Shown piece after piece: positions 13,211 to 51,749 of a DNA stretch of 64,000 nucleotides (its first letter is position 1; every line of letters begins with the position of its first letter). Location of the stretch: positions 1 to 64,000 of the forward strand of contig WBMZ01010893.1 of assembly GCA_013400975.1 (NCBI GenBank), written 5' to 3'. A program made the position numbers and the translations under genes. Under the pieces are notes generated by a model that saw only the letters and a list, made by a program, of their open reading frames with translations, was not told the origin of the DNA and did no database searches. The stretch comes from Atrichornis clamosus. Taxonomy: Eukaryota > Chordata > Aves > Passeriformes > Menuridae.

Positions 13211-14395
13211 GCAGTCACCATCATGGAAGCATGGTGGGATGACTTGCATGAGTGCAGTGGATGGCTGTGAGCTCTTTAGAAGGAACAGGTGAGGAAGGAG
13301 AGACAGTGACTCTGTGTATTAGGCAATGTTTTGACTGTCCAGAACTCAAGGGTAGTGATGATAAGGTTGAGTGCCTATGGGTGAGAATCAGGGGGAAGGA
13401 TAACAAGGCAGACATCCTGGTGGGAGTCTGTTACAGACCACCCAACCAGGGTGGAGAGGCATATGAATTATTCTGTAAGCTACTGGCTGATGCTTCTCAC
13501 TTGCCAGCCCTTGTTCTTGTGGGAGACTTGCTGGATGTCTGCTGGAAGCTCCACACAGTGGAGAGAAGGCAGTCTAGGAGATCTCTGGAGTGTGTGGAAG
13601 ATAACTCCTGACACAGCTGGTAAGTGAGCCTACCAGGGGTGGTGCCCCACTGAACCTGCTGTTTGCAAACACAGAAGGGCTGATGGGAGATGTGGTGGTC
13701 GGCGGCCGTCTTGGGCAGAATGATCATGAAATTACAGAGTTTTTGATTCTTGGTGAAGTAAGGAAGGAGGGCAACAAAGGGGTCCGGGAAGGCTGAACAT
13801 ACTTGAAGAAGGAAATCTTAAAGGTGCAGGATATACCTATATGCCAAAAGATGAGCCAGCGGGGAAGAAGGCCAGCCTAGTTGAACAGGGAGCTTTTGTA
13901 AGAACTTGAGGGGAAAAAAGGGGGTTATGACATTTGGAAGAAGGGGCGGGTGACTGTGGAAGTACAAGGATGTTGTTAGGTCATGTAGAGAGAAAATTAG
14001 AAAGATGAAAGCTCAGCTAGAGCTCAATCTGGATAGTGATGTGAAAGGTAATAAAAAATGTTTTCATAAATACATTAAAAACAAAAAGAAGGCCAGAGAG
14101 AATCCCCCTCCTTTATTGGATGTGGAGAAAACAGCAACAGAGGCCGAGGAAAAGCCTGAGGTACTTAATACCTTCTTTGTCCCGGCCTTTAACAGTGAAA
14201 CTGGATCTACTCAGGGCACCTGGCCCCCAGAGCTGGTAGACAGGGACTGAGAGCAGAACAGATCCCTGCAATCCAGAAGGAAGTAGTCAGTGGCCTGCTG
14301 TGCCACTTAGACACAAGTCTTCGGAGCCTGACGGGATCCACGCGAGGGTGCTGAGGGAACTGGTGGAGTAGCTCACCAAGCCACTCTCCATGCTA
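13211..14395 (+). mobile_element. CR1-type LINE fragment (ORF2 5' half, decayed)
   Basis: Conceptual translation across several frames follows the order of an avian CR1 ORF2. First comes an endonuclease segment with VGVCYRPPNQ and LVLVGD (about 13,330-13,560), then a segment ending LGQNDHEI (about 13,720). Next are a basic linker with KAQLELNLDSDVKGNKK (about 14,005-14,065), a segment with EKPEVLNTFF, and the start of the reverse transcriptase region with PDGIHARVLREL (about 14,325). Frameshifts, stops and an internal gap near 13,780 make it non-functional. The catalytic reverse transcriptase core and the 3' end are absent. CR1 copies are usually 5'-truncated and keep the 3' end, so this fragment is atypical. 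Confidence 0.85.
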
Positions 14396-15442
14396 GCTCA
14401 AGGGCAGGGCTGCCAGCTCTCGGCACAGAGTCTGCAGTGAGCAGAGCACAGACCTGAGCTGTCACTCCTTCCCCTCTGAAGCCTTGGGTTTGGCCACAGT
14501 GAACCAGCACCATCCCACGCTTTATGGCATGTGACAGGGACAGCTCTGTGGTTGAGTGTTGCTCTGATGAGGTACTGCTGCAAATTGGCCTGAAAAGATG
14601 CTTATTCCTCCCAGCAGGGCCATTGGCACCCCTTTCTTTCAGCTGAGAAAGCTGAGAGCCAAAGAGCCCTGATTTTGTTGCTGGTGGGCAATGAATGGTC
14701 CCTTTCAGGCCCTGGGACCTCAACTCAGGGCTCTCCCTCATTCCTACTGAGTGAGCTAGAATCTGTCCCTTGCTTTCCCTTGGGCTTCTTGGTTGGTTGT
14801 TTTTGATTACTGCTTTGTACATGGTAAGTATTTTAAATTGGGAGGGAGGAACTCTTTTCTACTCTACCAGTCTCTTGGCAGAGCACCCAAGTGAGGGATT
14901 TGCACCATTTAGTTTTTCCGTGGTGTGTCCTTCCAGATCAAAGGGTTGGTCTGTTTGTCATCATCAGCTGGCTCTGCCTTTTTGTTGACCACCACAGATT
15001 ATTGAAGAGAAATGCTGTATGTAAGTTCATCATTTTTCTGCCAGATCTGTCTCCCACCTGCCAGACTCCCAAAAGCTCAGCAAAGCTGTCCTCTCTTTCC
15101 AGCTAATGCTGCGTGTCTCTAAAGCTGTAATTTCATAAAAACTGGTACAGCGAACAGATCCAGAGGAAGGTGGATTTAAAAATATGTAGAATCACACCAG
15201 TTCAACATGTGACTACATGATTTCTCAAGTGGCACTTGGAAAGGGGCATTACTAGCCATAAGCACCCGCTTCTGTTGTCCAGTAATGTCCAAGGTGCACT
15301 TGCTTATACACCAGCGTGATCATGCATGGGCCATTTTACTATCTGTCAGTTAGCTTGTGCTTTTACTCTTGGCTCTGCAGCTGTAAAATAACCTAGCCTA
15401 TTACAATCTTAATTTAAATAATCATTTTATGTAGAAGTTGCC

Positions 15443-15458
15443 ACATATATATATATAT
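15443..15458. repeat. Short (AT)n microsatellite
   Basis: A run of about eight AT units lies in SLC25A22 intron 1, inside an AT-rich segment. A similar TA/CA-mixed run lies near 22,715-22,740. No function is implied. Confidence 0.75.
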
Positions 15459-15729
15459 GTATCATTCTTTGTGTTTGCATATGATTTCCTTGTTCTGTAG
15501 GTACTTTTTACAGATCCCTTTGAATTGGTGGATAAACTTGCAGGTTTCTACAGACCAAAGGTTGGAATCCACCACTATTTTCAAGGAAATGCTGGGCCTG
15601 AATTTTTGCTATGGTCATGCCCTGGCCTCATATGACCACACCACTGAAGATTTTATGATGAGATGCATGGAAAGGATTTTTGGCCCTCTGACACCTACTC
15701 CAAGACAGTTTGCCTTTGAACATGAGTAG
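15457..15729 (+). other. Unrecognised open frame with coding-like look
   Basis: A 90-codon open frame lies in SLC25A22 intron 1. It is preceded by a pyrimidine-rich stretch ending in CTGTAG (about 15,495-15,500) that could act as a splice acceptor. A second frame over 15,500-15,620 also reads smoothly (FTDPFELVDKLAGF). I recognise no family in either frame and see no partner exon. It may be a pseudogene fragment, part of an unknown repeat, or chance. Confidence 0.15.
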
Positions 15730-18700
15730 TTGTCCTAAATTTAGAGGCTTGTTACTTGTGTTGTAAGTGTTCAGAGGAGTGACAGGGCAGCAGGGCAGTA
15801 GCATGCTTGATGTGGCATTTGTGCAGAGCAGGGGAGCCAGGTCTTTTGAGACTTGACCCAGTTGCCTTTTTGAGAACTTTGAGAGGAGGCAGGTTGAGAT
15901 CGTAGGAGCGCCAACAGCTCCCATGGGTTTCCTTTGCTCCCCTCAGTCTTGCCAGGGGTGCTGTGAGCACTTTTAGATCTGTTTTCTCTCTCCTGTGAGG
16001 GCAGCCACTGCCTTAAGAGGTTGTTTTAATGTGTTGTCCTCCAGTGGAGCAGGACTCTATGTGTTCTCAGTAAGATGACTGCAAGCTCATTTGTCCTGCT
16101 GAAACCTTCCCTCCGGTTCCTTCAGCTTGGCATCTCCAATGTCTTTGATAGCAAGACTTCCCATGTGAGGCCTGGGTGAGTCACTTCTCCTAAGGGCTAT
16201 CTTTACTCATCCCATCTTGCAGTTCAGTTGCAAAACCTCCAGGACAGGGACTTTCCTTGACTGAAGGTCAGCGCAGACTCTGAAATAACAGATTCCAGGT
16301 AGGGCTTGGGGTCTTCTGGCATGCTGCACTCCTGATACCCAAACTCAGCTTCAAGATGAACATTAAGTTTCCATCTCTTGATCTAGGGCAGTTTCCCAAG
16401 ACATGCAGTCGAAGGGTATATCTGGTATTTGTTCCAGACCAGCACAGGCCTGCTCCCCAAATCTTTCTGTCTTGGCAGATGGCTTGACATCTCAATGTCA
16501 AAGAGATCCTGCTGATGCAAGAAGAGGCCTTCGTGGGACTCCTTGTTAGGCAATAGGGCAAATGACTCCTGCTCTATCTAAGTAAGTTGCTGGTTTTTTG
16601 GCTTGGAGAAGCTCCAGGAAGGCACTTCTCTCGCTGCTCACAGAGCCTTTTGGAGGCCTTGCTCTAAGCCTTAGCTCTCATAGAGGTAACAGCAGGTGCT
16701 TGTTGTGTTGACTTATTGCAAAAGGTTTCTCAGCATAGCAGACTAAGTTGCATGATGCTGTGCTAGGAGTGGGGGGCCAGTCTATTGCTTCCAGCAGGAT
16801 GGAGAGCCCACATGGGAAGGAGTGGAAAAACTAGGTGTATTCCTCCTGCTCCTACTGCCTGGAGTCAGGAAGTTCCCCACCTGCTTCCCTGCTCTTTTGT
16901 CCCCTTGTTTTTCAGTAATACCTGCTGCTCCATTCGCTTTGACCCTTACTTTGGAGTCGGCAGCTATGTTAGCTTTTCCCAGCGTGGCTGAGACAAGGCA
17001 GACAGAGGGGCAGTTGCTGGGAGCAGTCAAGTGTGTACCTGATGTCTTTGGTAACTCCTTTGCTTTGCAAGCAGGTGGCCCTGGTGACTGAGGGCAGCAA
17101 GCAAATCCTGACTGCTGTTGTACAAATCTCCTGTAGTCTCGAGTAAATCCTGGCGGAGAGGACAATTGCAACAGGGAGCATGCAGTGTCAGAATATAGGA
17201 TATTGCTGTGGTCCCAGGGGTCTGCAGGATTGTCCCCTGTGACACTTCCAGCATGGCCCACTTGTAATTCCTCTTCTGTTGCAACATTACGGGTGACTGC
17301 CCTGGTTTGGATGTGGTAAGTACATCTGCTAAGATGTTGGACTGTTTTTGTTCAAGGCTTGTTTTTTTCCTAAGCTGGAATGTTGTCATAGGCACAGGGT
17401 GTTCCTCAGGCTGCCAGCTGTGGTTGGAAATCCTGTCTGAAGGTGAAGGGCAAGTCAGTGATGGAGCTGGAGAAGTCTTTACTGCTAATCAGGAGTTTTG
17501 TTCCTCTTTTTCCCCTCTGTGGACATCCAGGTGAATCTATTTGCAAAGCCAAACACCTCTATAGCATGCCCTCAGCCAGGGAACATGCCTGTTTCATTGT
17601 GGCATGGGGCAGATGTTTTGAGGCATTCTCTCATCACAAGGTCTCGCAGTGTGAAGAAGTTAAGGTTCCCCAGACTGAGCCGTGTGCAAGGAGAGTGGAG
17701 GCTGGATATCGGGGCAAAGTTTGCCTGCAGTTTTGCAAGGGTGCCAGCCTCACTGTTTTTATGGAGATAGGAGGGGCAGAGGGAGGACACCCAGGGAAGC
17801 TGCACAAGACCTCTGAGGTAAGTTGTGGAGGATGGAAGGGACTCCTGGAGCTGAGGGTTCTTGCGGGGGCCTGTTAGGGAGGAGTGCCCTGTGTGCTGTG
17901 GTTCAGCATCCCCGAGTCTTGCCAGCTGAGTGGGTGCTGTGCCAGGAGCCTGTCTCCACAGGGTGTGAGCAGCCAATGGTGCAGGCGGCTGGCATGGCAC
18001 CTCCCCGCTGGGACTTTGGCCTTTATCACCTGAGGCGAGGGGGAAAACTGCCCTGGGCTTGGCGCTTCCAAAGCCCAGTGTGGTACAGGTTCAGTTGGCT
18101 GCTGACCACAAGGCAGGTGAGTTTGCGTCTGCAGCTCCGGGGCTTCTGTCTGGGGGCAGAATGGTATGGAGGGGCCACGCTGTCCCTTGTGCAGCTGGAA
18201 AGGTGACAGTCTGTGACAGTGGGGAGCATTTGCCAGCGTGTGCGAGAGCCGCTCTGTTTCCTTGAGGACTAATGCCTTGACTGGTCCTGCAAGGAAATTC
18301 ATGGCAGTCCCTTCTTTCAAGGGCCTAAAGGCAAGTGAGCAGCAGATTAAACTGCCACCACCAATTCCCTCCAACCCCTCTGTCCCAAAATGTCCTGGGC
18401 AGGCAGAGTCAAGCCAACAGCTTCTCCCCAGGTGACTTACCTGGTGCCGACTCCCTTGTGTACTCTGTGCCTGTCACACATCTAGAAAGCTTCTCTCAGG
18501 AAATACCTGCAGTTTCATTTTGCACTCCTTAAACCTTATCATTGCAATGACAGCTTTGCTCCAGTCATTAACAAAATTTGGCAGTGTCCACACCTTCAGA
18601 TGCATTTGTACTATGAAGGAAAGTGTTGTGCTGATCCCGGAGGGTTTCTCCTCTCCCAGCAGGTACTCGCTGCTGATTGCTTCCCCCTGCCACCTCTGGC

Positions 18701-20882
18701 TGTGAGTGGTTGCATGGCTGTGTCCTCTTGTCACAGTGAATGCTGGCACAGCTTTGCTTCCTCAGCTCGCCCTCTGAGCTCTGCTTCTTGACATCAGCTT
18801 CTCTCATGGGGGCTCTGAGTTTGTCTGCTCTCAAGACAAATGGAAATACTGGGAAGGGAGTCCTGACTTGCCCTTCTGCTATTTATTCTTAAGTCAAGGT
18901 TGCAGTTTGGAAATCGGCTTTCAGTGACAGCTCCAGCATATGCTGGCCTCCGGTTCTATCTCATTCCTGCCTGAGTGCTTGGCACAAATGTTTGTGGTGG
19001 CACGTAATCAGGGGTGGGAACATGTTTGGGTGTAGGAAAAAGACGGGTTTGCTTTCTTCAGCCGCAGCACCAGCTGACATTTGCTAAAGGTTTTCTGTCA
19101 AACCAGCAACCTGCATGCGCTCAGATAAATGGGCTTGTCCAGCAGTCTGAGCCCGAGAGGATGTGCTCAGCTGCACTGGGGCTGCTGGAGAGGGGAGAGC
19201 CTGGAAATGGGAGTGCTGGCAGAAGGCAGAAGCAAAGAGCTGGCCTCTGGGAGGAGTGGGGGATGCTGCTGGCAGGACTGGGGGAACTGGTGGACTGGGA
19301 GCCCGCAGCTGGCTTGGAGGGTGCCAGCAGTGGCTCTGGCAGCCTGGAAGGGAGAGAGTGGGAGAAGGGGGATGCTGTACCCATCCCAAAATGGGGGTAG
19401 AGCTGTGGCAACCCACATCTATAGAGCAGTGTGGTGGCACTAAATGCAGTGAGCATAGTCAAAGAGGTGTAGGTAAGTTTAACCTGTTTCTTCTCCTGTG
19501 ATATCTTGGTTTGTGGAGATGTTGGATGCCTGTATCTCCAATCCAAGCTTGCTGGTGTGACATGTGGCATGAGACATGATGATGTCTGTGTGCTCCCCTC
19601 CATGCCCCACGCTGGGCTGTGGTTCTCTGGTAAGCACTTTTCCTTCAGGTGATAAGGCAAGAACCGAAGGTTGAGTACAGCCCCATGCCCCAGGCTGATC
19701 AGGAGACCAGATGCAAAGGTTGGCCTCTCTGGAGAAGCCCTCACTGTCTGGGTAGCATAGGAGATGTGTGGCAAGATGGGAGAAAAATAGCACCACTTTA
19801 CCAGTGGCTTAGACTGTGAGGACCAGGTACAGCCAGAGTTGGACAGGGTTGCATTGTCTTCTAGTCTGGCTGCTCTATCGCTGTCTGGAGCTGGCTTTTG
19901 GGAGGTGAGAAAAGGGAGAGGCTGGGTTGAGGAGTCTGCTGGTCTATTTACGTGTCACTGTGAGCTTCAGGCCGTTCACACTGCTTTGGTGTGCGTGTGG
20001 CTCTGAAACTAATTTGCTTGATCATTTTAATAAATGTAAAAGGGATGTCCTGGTGTGCAAGTAATGGGGCATTAATCCACGCCTAGCTGTGTTAACAGCA
20101 CTCTAGGAAGGAAATACTCCCATGCTGTTCTCACTCTCCTAATTATGGGATGTTCAGATTAGGATCCCCTTCCATGAGAACTGCACAGTCTCCTTGACTT
20201 TCAGGTGGGTCTCTGGTGACTCCTGTTTAGCCTGCCCGCCTGCTACCAATTTCCTCCCAGCTCCTTAGCTTCTTGTATCATGCAGGTTTCCAGTTCCAGC
20301 AGTGCCATTGTCTACCTGGTTGTGAAGTTTGACCACGCAAAGACTTTCTGAGGCATTAGCACCTTTTTGGTGTTGCTGGCTTGCCTGCTGCCCCAATGCA
20401 GGTGCTGATGGGAAATTTCCTAGGAAGATGCAAGCCCTGTTCTCCGACACTGCTCCCCTAGGAAGCCTTGGAGCTACACCCCTGCTTGGCTGCAGATGCT
20501 TGCCTGCTTTTATGTGCAATTTTTGGCTCCTGAGAGCACTGTGTTCCTGGGGAGTTATACTTAGGGCTTTACTTAATCTCTTTCCTTTCTAGGTTACATG
20601 TACAGTGTTGTTCTGGATTTGTTTTTTAAACGTCCTATAAAATTCCGGGCATTCTCTTCCCAGCCTGTTTTCCCCCCTCTTAGACTGCAGGATGGTAGCA
20701 GCTATTTTCCTGCCCTGGAAGCAACTGGGGCCTGGCTCTCCCCAGATCTCCCTTGCCAGGGCACTGGAGGCTTCGTCATTCACCAACTTTTAAGGGATTC
20801 AGGGAGTTCTGTAGATTACAGCAAAGTGGTCAAATAGAGCTTGCAGTGACTTTGGGTTTGTTTTGCAAATGGTCATTCGTTG

Positions 20883-20908
20883 GAGCTCTGTTTAAACAAA
20901 CAGAGCTC
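20883..20908. repeat. Perfect 11-bp inverted repeat (hairpin)
   Basis: GAGCTCTGTTT and its exact reverse complement AAACAGAGCTC flank the four-base spacer AAAC. It lies in unique, AT-rich intronic DNA containing several TTTAAAC and ATTAAAATCCC motifs. It could form a small cruciform or RNA hairpin; no function can be assigned. Confidence 0.8.
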
Positions 20909-22897
20909 AAATAAGCTTTCCACTTCAGTGCATTAAAATCCCTTAATTCATTAAAATCCCCTGGCCACAGACATTCAGGCCTCTGCTGTGCCAGGTGCTG
21001 TTTAAACAGTTATCAAGTGCTGGTGTCTGCTGTAAAATGATCACATTGTTCGCTTCCCGTTGCTCGTCCGCGAGTTGAGTGGCTTTTGTTAGGGGAGATG
21101 ATACTAGTCCTGGTATTTGCTGGCAGTACAGCCAGCACCAAGGAAACCTGTAACTTTGCCCAGTTTTAAACCCAGGAAGGTTGTTTTTACCCTATCTTGC
21201 TGTGCAGCTGCAGCAGGAGCATCTGTTCCGTGGTGGGAAGCAGCAGCAGTTTCCCAGCTGGATCAGACAGCTGGGGAGCGCTCTTGTAGTTAGTGGGCAG
21301 GTGGAGAGCTGCAGCCAGAAGTCAAAAGAAGAAAGGGAAGAGAGAACTAAACTCAGCTGTCCCAAGTCCCTCTTGGTGCAGAGGGACTCCATTGCCCTAC
21401 TTGTAAGGCAGGTAAGAAAGAGCTCTGTGTTGTATTTGTGTGTCCATCTTGGTCTCACTCTTTTGCCTACCTGGCAGTGGAGAATATTGGCAGCCGTGCT
21501 GTCTTGTCTTGGTGTTGGCCTCTGTGATGGGTGCCTGACCTCCTGAATGCCCCTCCGCATGGAAGGGTGCAGCAAAGGCAACAAGGGGGGAGTTTTGTCA
21601 GAGCTTCGAGCAGGGCCACTCGGTGCATGTATTTTGTCAGAGCTGCTTCAATAAATACAAATACCCTTTTGAGGGTTTAGACATTATCAAGTGAGTTTTC
21701 ATAGTTCAGGGGTTATTTATGCCAGAGTTACATGCTTTCAGCAACTGGTCTTCCTATATTTTTATATTTTTGTCTTATTCTGGTTAAATTGATCAAAAAT
21801 TAGATTAACCTAAACCAAACTGCTGTTGTGGACATGCACATACTTTCATGGACTTTTTATTCTCAAGAATACCTCTGGGCCTCAGTGTATCTCCAGAGCT
21901 GAAGTATCAGCCCATAAGCCACTCTGTTGGATGTGAGATTCTGTATGGCTTAGGAAATCTACAATTAAGGAGCAAATTTCATTCCAGAGGCAAAGGGCAA
22001 AGGTAAAAGTATCTCCTTTGCTTCTGGCTCACCATCCAGGTAGCAGGTGAAAGGAAAGAGGGAAGAAATTGGCTGAATGCTGCTGAGATACCTGATGAAA
22101 GCATAGGGCATCTGATTCCCAGCTTGGAGGTGAGGACATGAAGACCCCTCCAGAAAGCTGAAAGTTGTGGCCACTTCGGAAATTTTCTCCAGTGTGCAGA
22201 GTTTTTTGTGTGGCCACTTCTACCAGCTCTCATTAAACAGTAGCAATTGGGAATCTTAGAGAGAACTGGTTCCTGCCGTCTGGCACTGAGCTGAAAGGAG
22301 TGGTCCAAAGAGCAAAGTCCCATCAATAGCTTGGGGAAGGAGAGGTGTTGCTTGAAAGACAATGTTGTCATGAGACTGAATGTGGGCTGACTGGTCTTGG
22401 AAATAGAGGAAGGATAGTAACCTCTGAAGGAGCAGTTTTTTGAAGACTGTCCTCTAGAAACAGCACATATGTGTTGGAGGGAAGTGCTGAATGAGCCTTG
22501 AGATGACACATGATTGTCTTGGGGTGGTTGGGTGGACCTGCAGAGGGTTGGGGATGCACATGGAGTGGTGTGAAATGCTCCCTGAAGTTCGAGAGAAGTG
22601 ACAGACACTGCTGTCCTGGATGCTGGGCAGAGCTTGTGCCCTGCCTGGCTGCTGCCCTTCCTCACGTGCTGCTAGAAGCTGATGGCGCTGGCAACTCTTC
22701 CCTCCATATGTCCTTGTATATTTATATACACACACACATTTATAAGGCTCCCTCTAGAACTGAGTCTCCTTTTTGAGGAGATCAGGTGCTCCCTTAAGGC
22801 ACTGGTGCCTCAGCTGGCCTAACCCTACAACCTGCCAAGCACCTGAGCTTCAGGAAGAGTGTAAGTGTTTCAACTTTGTGTCCTTGGTGTCTTTCAG

Positions 22898-22995
22898 TCC
22901 TTTCCCAGGAAGAAACTGAAGTGAAAAAGAAGTGACTGAAAAAGAACGATTTGAAGGAACAGATTCATTTCTTAACAAGATCAAGTTTGAATTAA

Positions 22996-23015
<20 letters not shown>
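22898..23015 (+). other. SLC25A22: SLC25A22 exon 2 (5' UTR plus start codon)
   Basis: The acceptor is TCTTTCAG (AG at 22,896-22,897) or CCCAG eleven bases later (AG at 22,907-22,908). Bases up to 22,995 are untranslated. The ATG at 22,996 opens MADKQI, followed by the donor AG|GTAACC (GT at 23,016). An in-frame TAA directly precedes the ATG at 22,993-22,995, which fixes the start. Confidence 0.8.
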
Positions 23016-48953
<25,938 letters not shown>

Positions 48954-49183
48954 CCCCGGCGTGCCTGCCTGTGCCCTCCCGCCCTCTGCAGCGCTGGATT
49001 CATCCCCGTGTTCGCCATCCGTGTCGATCCATGTCAGAGCAACAGCACAAAGGGTTCCTGCAGGGATGCCGAGGGGACCTGGTGTCCAGAGGAGCAAACG
49101 TGGAGAGGGAGAGAGTCCCTCCTCTGCCTCCATCTGGAACCTGCCCCCTCCCGCTCCTTCCATGGACAATACTTAATTATGCA

Positions 49184-49203
49184 TCTCTCTCTCTCTCTCT
49201 CTT
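49184..49203 (+). repeat. (TC)10 microsatellite in the SLC25A22 3' UTR
   Basis: A pure TC dinucleotide run of about ten units is followed by T5. It would give the mRNA a pyrimidine-rich tract of the kind bound by PTB-like proteins. Its length is likely polymorphic. Confidence 0.85.
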
Positions 49204-49796
49204 TTTAATTTCCTGGTTTTTGGTTTTAAATTGTCATTCTTAAGGACACTGGTAAGCACAGACTGGGCCTGCAGACCCAGAAGTCTCCTCTCAGTCTTGG
49301 AGAGGAGGAGAGATGGGAAAGAAATAACTTGAACCCTCATCCACCCCAGTTTCCCTGTTTCTTCCTGGAGGTGCCAGCTGTCTGAGGAGAGGCTGGCGGG
49401 GCAAGTGTGTCCCCTCAGCACCTCCTTGGCTCTGCTGACCTCGGGTCAAGAGTGAATGCTGCACAAAGGGGGCTTATCTCATTGCTGCTGGAGGCAGGGG
49501 TGGGCAGAATGCTGGATCTGGCAAGTTCCTTGGGCTGGAAACCTTCACTCTTCCCTTCTCCCTTTTTAAAAACGAGTTGGACTTAAATGAATTGATTGTT
49601 ACTATTGATTTTGTAATTATTTTTGTTTTAGAGCAAAGGGATGTCCCTCCTAACTAGGTGTCACAGGCACATCCGGATGAGGTGCAGAAATAAGATATCT
49701 GCTCTGTAGGGAACATGTCTGTGGGATCACATGAATGTCCAAAGGTGCTTCCCTGCTTGGCTACAGGCAGGGAAGGGAGAGGAACTTGGGATCAAG

Positions 49797-49962
49797 TTAT
49801 TTTTGTTTGGGGGTGTATTTTTGTTTTTTGTTGGTGGTGTTTTATTTGTTTGTTGCGGGGGAGGATTTCTTTTGTTTGTTTTTTGGTTTTGTTTTGTTTT
49901 GGGCTTGGGGTTTTTGTTTGGATTTTGTTGGGGTTTTTTTTATGCAGGGTTGTGGGGCGGGA
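49797..49962 (+). repeat. G/T-rich low-complexity tract in the 3' UTR
   Basis: About 165 bases consist almost only of G and T on the + strand, with many TTTTG/GTTTT units and runs of three to five G (for example near 49,808, 49,856 and 49,930). It creates overlapping long open frames on both strands that are artefacts. In the transcript it would be a GU-rich element with potential G-quadruplex runs. Confidence 0.8.
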
Positions 49963-51749
49963 AAACCAAACAAGAAGAAACCACTTACATTCCTTCAACC
50001 TGCCCACCCCCAGGGTGATAAAGAGGTGGCTGCAGGTGTAGATTAGCTGATCTAATTTTTTCCCAGCCTGACCCCAGGTGTGTGGAAGGAGGCACTGATT
50101 CCACTTCTGGCACTGCCCAACCTCGGGGAGCTGCACTAGAAATACTGTGCCTGTGGGCTCACCCTGCCAGGTGAGAACACAAGGCCTGGTTGTGTTCTGA
50201 TGTTTGCCTTGGGCGTGTTTGGAGCCAGCCGGCGTGGGAGAGGCGGAGGGTTCCTGCACCCTGAGCGAGGAGCTGTTTGTGTGTCCATTCCTGGTGGAGT
50301 CCTCTGCATCCCGAGAACATCCCGTTTGCTCCTGGGGTGGCGGTCGTTGGTGGGTGGCAGGGGGCAAATCCACGCTTAGAACCCACTCTGTCAAAGGGAC
50401 ACTGCCCCAGCTAATATCACTTGTTAGAGGAATTCCTCGTTCAGTACTCTCTTGGGCTGTGTAATTAATTCTAGTTTAAATGATCTTAAGTGTGAGATCT
50501 ACCAACCCAGTGTGATCTTCGCCATTATTTATTCCATTTGGTGCAATCCACCCAACTTTGGTGTTGAAATTAAACTGGTTGAATTCACTTTTCATTCCTT
50601 CTTTTTGCTTTGTTCTCCAGGCACCTGCTTGGTGTTCGTGTTTCAAATGTGTATTTAAATTAATTTTTTAAAATCCTTGTTTTTAATGCTTCAAAGAAAA
50701 CCACCTCTGTTTCAACGTTCTTGGGTTAGGTTGTCATGAAGCTTGTATGTTGAGGGCCTTCTTCCTTGATGCGTCCTTTTTCTCTTCGAGACAGTTGTTC
50801 TGTGGCTGATTTATTACTTGTCACTTTGCATATGTGAATAATTTTCTTTTTTTTTTCTTTTAATGACTTCTCCATGTATCTGGGAGGGAATCTGTGCAAA
50901 GGTGATGATAGATGTCTGTGCTGTGTGTAGTGCTGTGATGCTGCTCTTGCTCTGGATTTCCCTTGGGTGGATTAAAAGAGAAAGATTTGTTTTATTTTTC
51001 TTCTTTAAGGTGCCCCATTCCTTGCTGCTTTCTGATTTACAGGGAGGGTCCCCAAAAGAGAATTTGCTGATAGAAGGAGTGGGGTTTCAGTTTGCCCTTC
51101 TGCCTACAAGGATTGTCCCCTGAAAATGGGTGACTTGTGGCTGTAGGGATGTGTGTGGGGTGCAAGTTTGTATCGTGGGGTTAAGTTCAGAGGAAGATTG
51201 GTGCAGTGAAGGGCTGAGGTTCAGGGAAATCTCTCCTTGTCCTTTGGGATGCTATTTAAAACTTCTTTGTAATACTGACTCTCCCTCCTGAAATCTTAAG
51301 CTCTTCCACCGTGTTGGAGCTGGTGACCTAAATGAGGCTGATTTTTAGCTTCTTGGACATGTCCCTGAGTCAGCAGGACCTGGAGAGGTGGCAGGGGATA
51401 GTGGCTGTGGCTGCACAGGACAGGCACACACCCCCCTCCTCCCCACCCCCCCGGCAGGCAGGGTCCTGCTTGCAAAAATAAAAAGTTTAAAATGGGAGAA
51501 TTCCCATCAACTTAATTAATCACCTATTAACTGAAACCGCTCTGCATTGATTGCGGTATTGAGAAATAAAAGTAAATAAACACACCTCTGCTCGCCTACC
51601 TGGTCCTTCTGGCATAGTGTCCATGTCAGCCTTGTCCCTTGCTCCTGCTCTGATCCCGGCTCCTGTGACTCCTCTTTGGGTTTCATGGTGTTCACTGCCC
51701 TTAAATACATTTTGCTGGGGCTGCCGTATGCCTGGGTTCAGGTGCGAGG

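Larger units (their letters stand above)
63..22897 (+). other. SLC25A22: SLC25A22 intron 1 (22.8 kb)
   Basis: No exon of a recognised protein was found on either strand in this stretch. It contains a possible LTR (about 2,365-2,931), an LTR/CR1 composite (12,990-14,395), a short (AT)n run near 15,443-15,458, a perfect hairpin at 20,883-20,908, and AT-rich TAAT-containing islands near 11,110-11,300 and 20,000-20,110 that could be enhancers. The many open frames of 60-180 codons lack family motifs and exon-like flanks and were treated as chance. Confidence 0.6.
48954..51600 (+). other. SLC25A22: SLC25A22 3' UTR and candidate poly(A) signals
   Basis: The stop TAG is at 48951-48953. No further reading frame with homology follows until IRF7. 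Candidate cleavage signals are ATTAAA at 50569-50574 and 50971-50976, and AATAAA at 51477-51482, 51565-51570 and 51575-51580. The last cluster would give a 3' UTR of about 2.6 kb. Which is used cannot be decided from sequence; alternative 3' ends are likely. Confidence 0.5.

Noticed and set aside
49792..50394. 200-codon - strand frame and overlapping + frames in the SLC25A22 3' UTR
   Set aside because: They follow the low-complexity G/T tract (KTK/QTK or FFVFLF-type composition) and have no family similarity.
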